From a virus, in the IMG/VR virus record IMGVR_UViG_3300042381_000155, positions 1-28,983 of that record: a stretch of 28,983 nt of DNA; one strand, written 5' to 3'. The notes under the pieces are model-generated. The model was not told where the DNA came from. It did not search any database and saw nothing but the letters and a program-made list of their open reading frames with translations. The translations under genes were made by a program, and so were the position numbers. Position 1 is the stretch's first letter. The number at the start of each line of letters is the position of its first letter. Shown here piece after piece: positions 28,518 to 28,983 of this stretch.

Positions 28518-28849
28518 GTTCGTTGTGCTCCCTGAACCTCAAATGTTGCAATAAAACTAAAGCTACTAGCAGATTGAGTAGTAATTTGAATTCTATCGCC
28601 TTCTTCTAAAACGATATAAGCATTGCCATCAAACTGAAGATATTGCTTTGAAGTAAAGTCGTAGTTAGTAAGAATATCCAAGGTAGTAGCAGTGCTTGCG
28701 TCATACCATTGAACAGTAATGTGCTTAGTCGAACCGCCAGTGTTGTGAATGTACATCACAGTAAACTTGGCGTAATAACCCGTAGGAACTGTATAAACAG
28801 TTGTCAGCGTATTGGCTGTTGGGTTAATTCCGACTGATACTGGTCTCAC
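28514..28849 (-). CDS. Small beta-rich virion protein
   Basis: A 111-residue protein, MRPVSVGINPTANTLTTVYT onward, with an alternating beta pattern and GYYAKFTVMYIHNTGGSTKH. This resembles small phage decoration or tail-associated sandwich proteins. It overlaps its neighbours on both sides in ATGA. No precise role can be assigned. Confidence 0.68.
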   Translation of the reverse strand: MRPVSVGINPTANTLTTVYTVPTGYYAKFTVMYIHNTGGSTKHITVQWYDASTATTLDILTNYDFTSKQYLQFDGNAYIVLEEGDRIQITTQSASSFSFIATFEVQGAQRT

Positions 28850-28983
28850 TTCATATTCCTCTTAGAGATCGCTTTAGCCTTAGCTTTAGCGTCTTCCTTG
28901 GACGTTGCGCCCCAAGCTCTAAGAGAAAGTAAAAGTCGGGTAGGCTTTCCATCTTTCATCTCAGCGCCAGGCATATTGCCCAT
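28846..28983 (-). CDS. Short basic protein, possibly partial at window edge
   Basis: A 45-residue frame ending in TGA at 28846, overlapping the next gene in ATGA. It begins MGNMPGAEMKDGKPTRLLLS and ends KAISKRNMK. The first ATG coincides exactly with the last base of the window, so the gene could start there or extend beyond. The Lys/Ala-rich tail is helical. Position suggests the gene just after the capsid region, but function is unknown. Confidence 0.5.
   Translation of the reverse strand: MGNMPGAEMKDGKPTRLLLSLRAWGATSKEDAKAKAKAISKRNMK

Noticed and set aside
1-28983. tRNA genes, CRISPR arrays, insertion sequences, integrase with att sites
   Set aside because: No cloverleaf-like segment, no regularly spaced repeats, no transposase or recombinase motifs and no terminal inverted repeats were seen on reading both strands. 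A tRNAscan or CRISPR search was not possible.

Overview
The window is most of the genome of a double-stranded DNA tailed phage, probably short-tailed (podovirus-like) and infecting a Gram-negative host. The evidence is a large terminase followed directly by a long portal gene, a tail-adaptor gene and a beta-rich hub/nozzle-like gene, a long repetitive tail fibre, three large Ala/Gly-rich internal or ejection-type proteins, and a lysis cassette with a GH19 endolysin and a nested Rz/Rz1 spanin pair. No integrase, RNA polymerase, tRNA, IS element or CRISPR array was found, and no host gene is evident. Protein flavour and base composition (roughly 40-45% G+C by eye) would suit a freshwater proteobacterial phage, but that is a guess.

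Layout. (1) 1-3439, minus strand: portal (3' part lies outside the window), terminase large subunit, putative terminase small subunit. (2) 3440-4314: mostly non-coding DNA interrupted by one small minus-strand gene. It carries seven AGGGTTT direct repeats, a perfect 14-bp tandem repeat and two perfect DnaA boxes, making it the best candidate replication origin. (3) 4315-6885, plus strand: a compact operon of small genes without recognisable function, most chained by 4-base ATGA/GTGA overlaps and ended by a clear terminator. This is the main accessory 'dark' region. (4) 6957-10689, minus strand: HNH nuclease, VRR-NUC-like nuclease, Mom-like DNA-modification protein, replication-initiator-like protein, winged-helix protein and small unknowns. 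(5) 10813-14132, plus strand: replication/recombination genes, including a Rad52-type annealing protein (DUF1071-like), a small SSB-like protein with an acidic DLPF tail, a stand-alone CHC2 primase-type zinc finger and a winged-helix protein. (6) 14129-16880, minus strand: endolysin, Rz with embedded Rz1, holin-like membrane proteins and a lipoprotein. (7) 16883-28983, minus strand: internal virion proteins, tail fibre, an inserted HNH homing-type endonuclease, hub, tail adaptor and small structural genes.

The left end runs off in the portal and the right end starts just before the tail adaptor. The missing part of a circular map should therefore hold the scaffold and major capsid genes. The two divergent early operons (10689 leftward, 10813 rightward) and the 8030 leftward operon share a promoter/operator-like module, TGCAA-N5-TAGGG-N0-1-TTTA-N0-1-CCCTA with one extra variable base in places, which points to coordinated early control.

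Several genes too short for ordinary ORF calling were found by reading gene junctions: 5374-5469, 6659-6835, 6832-6885, 8545-8652, 15872-16042, 16039-16194, 16788-16880, 22365-22505 and 28846-28983. Functional calls rest on motif recognition from the translated sequence only; no database search was run.
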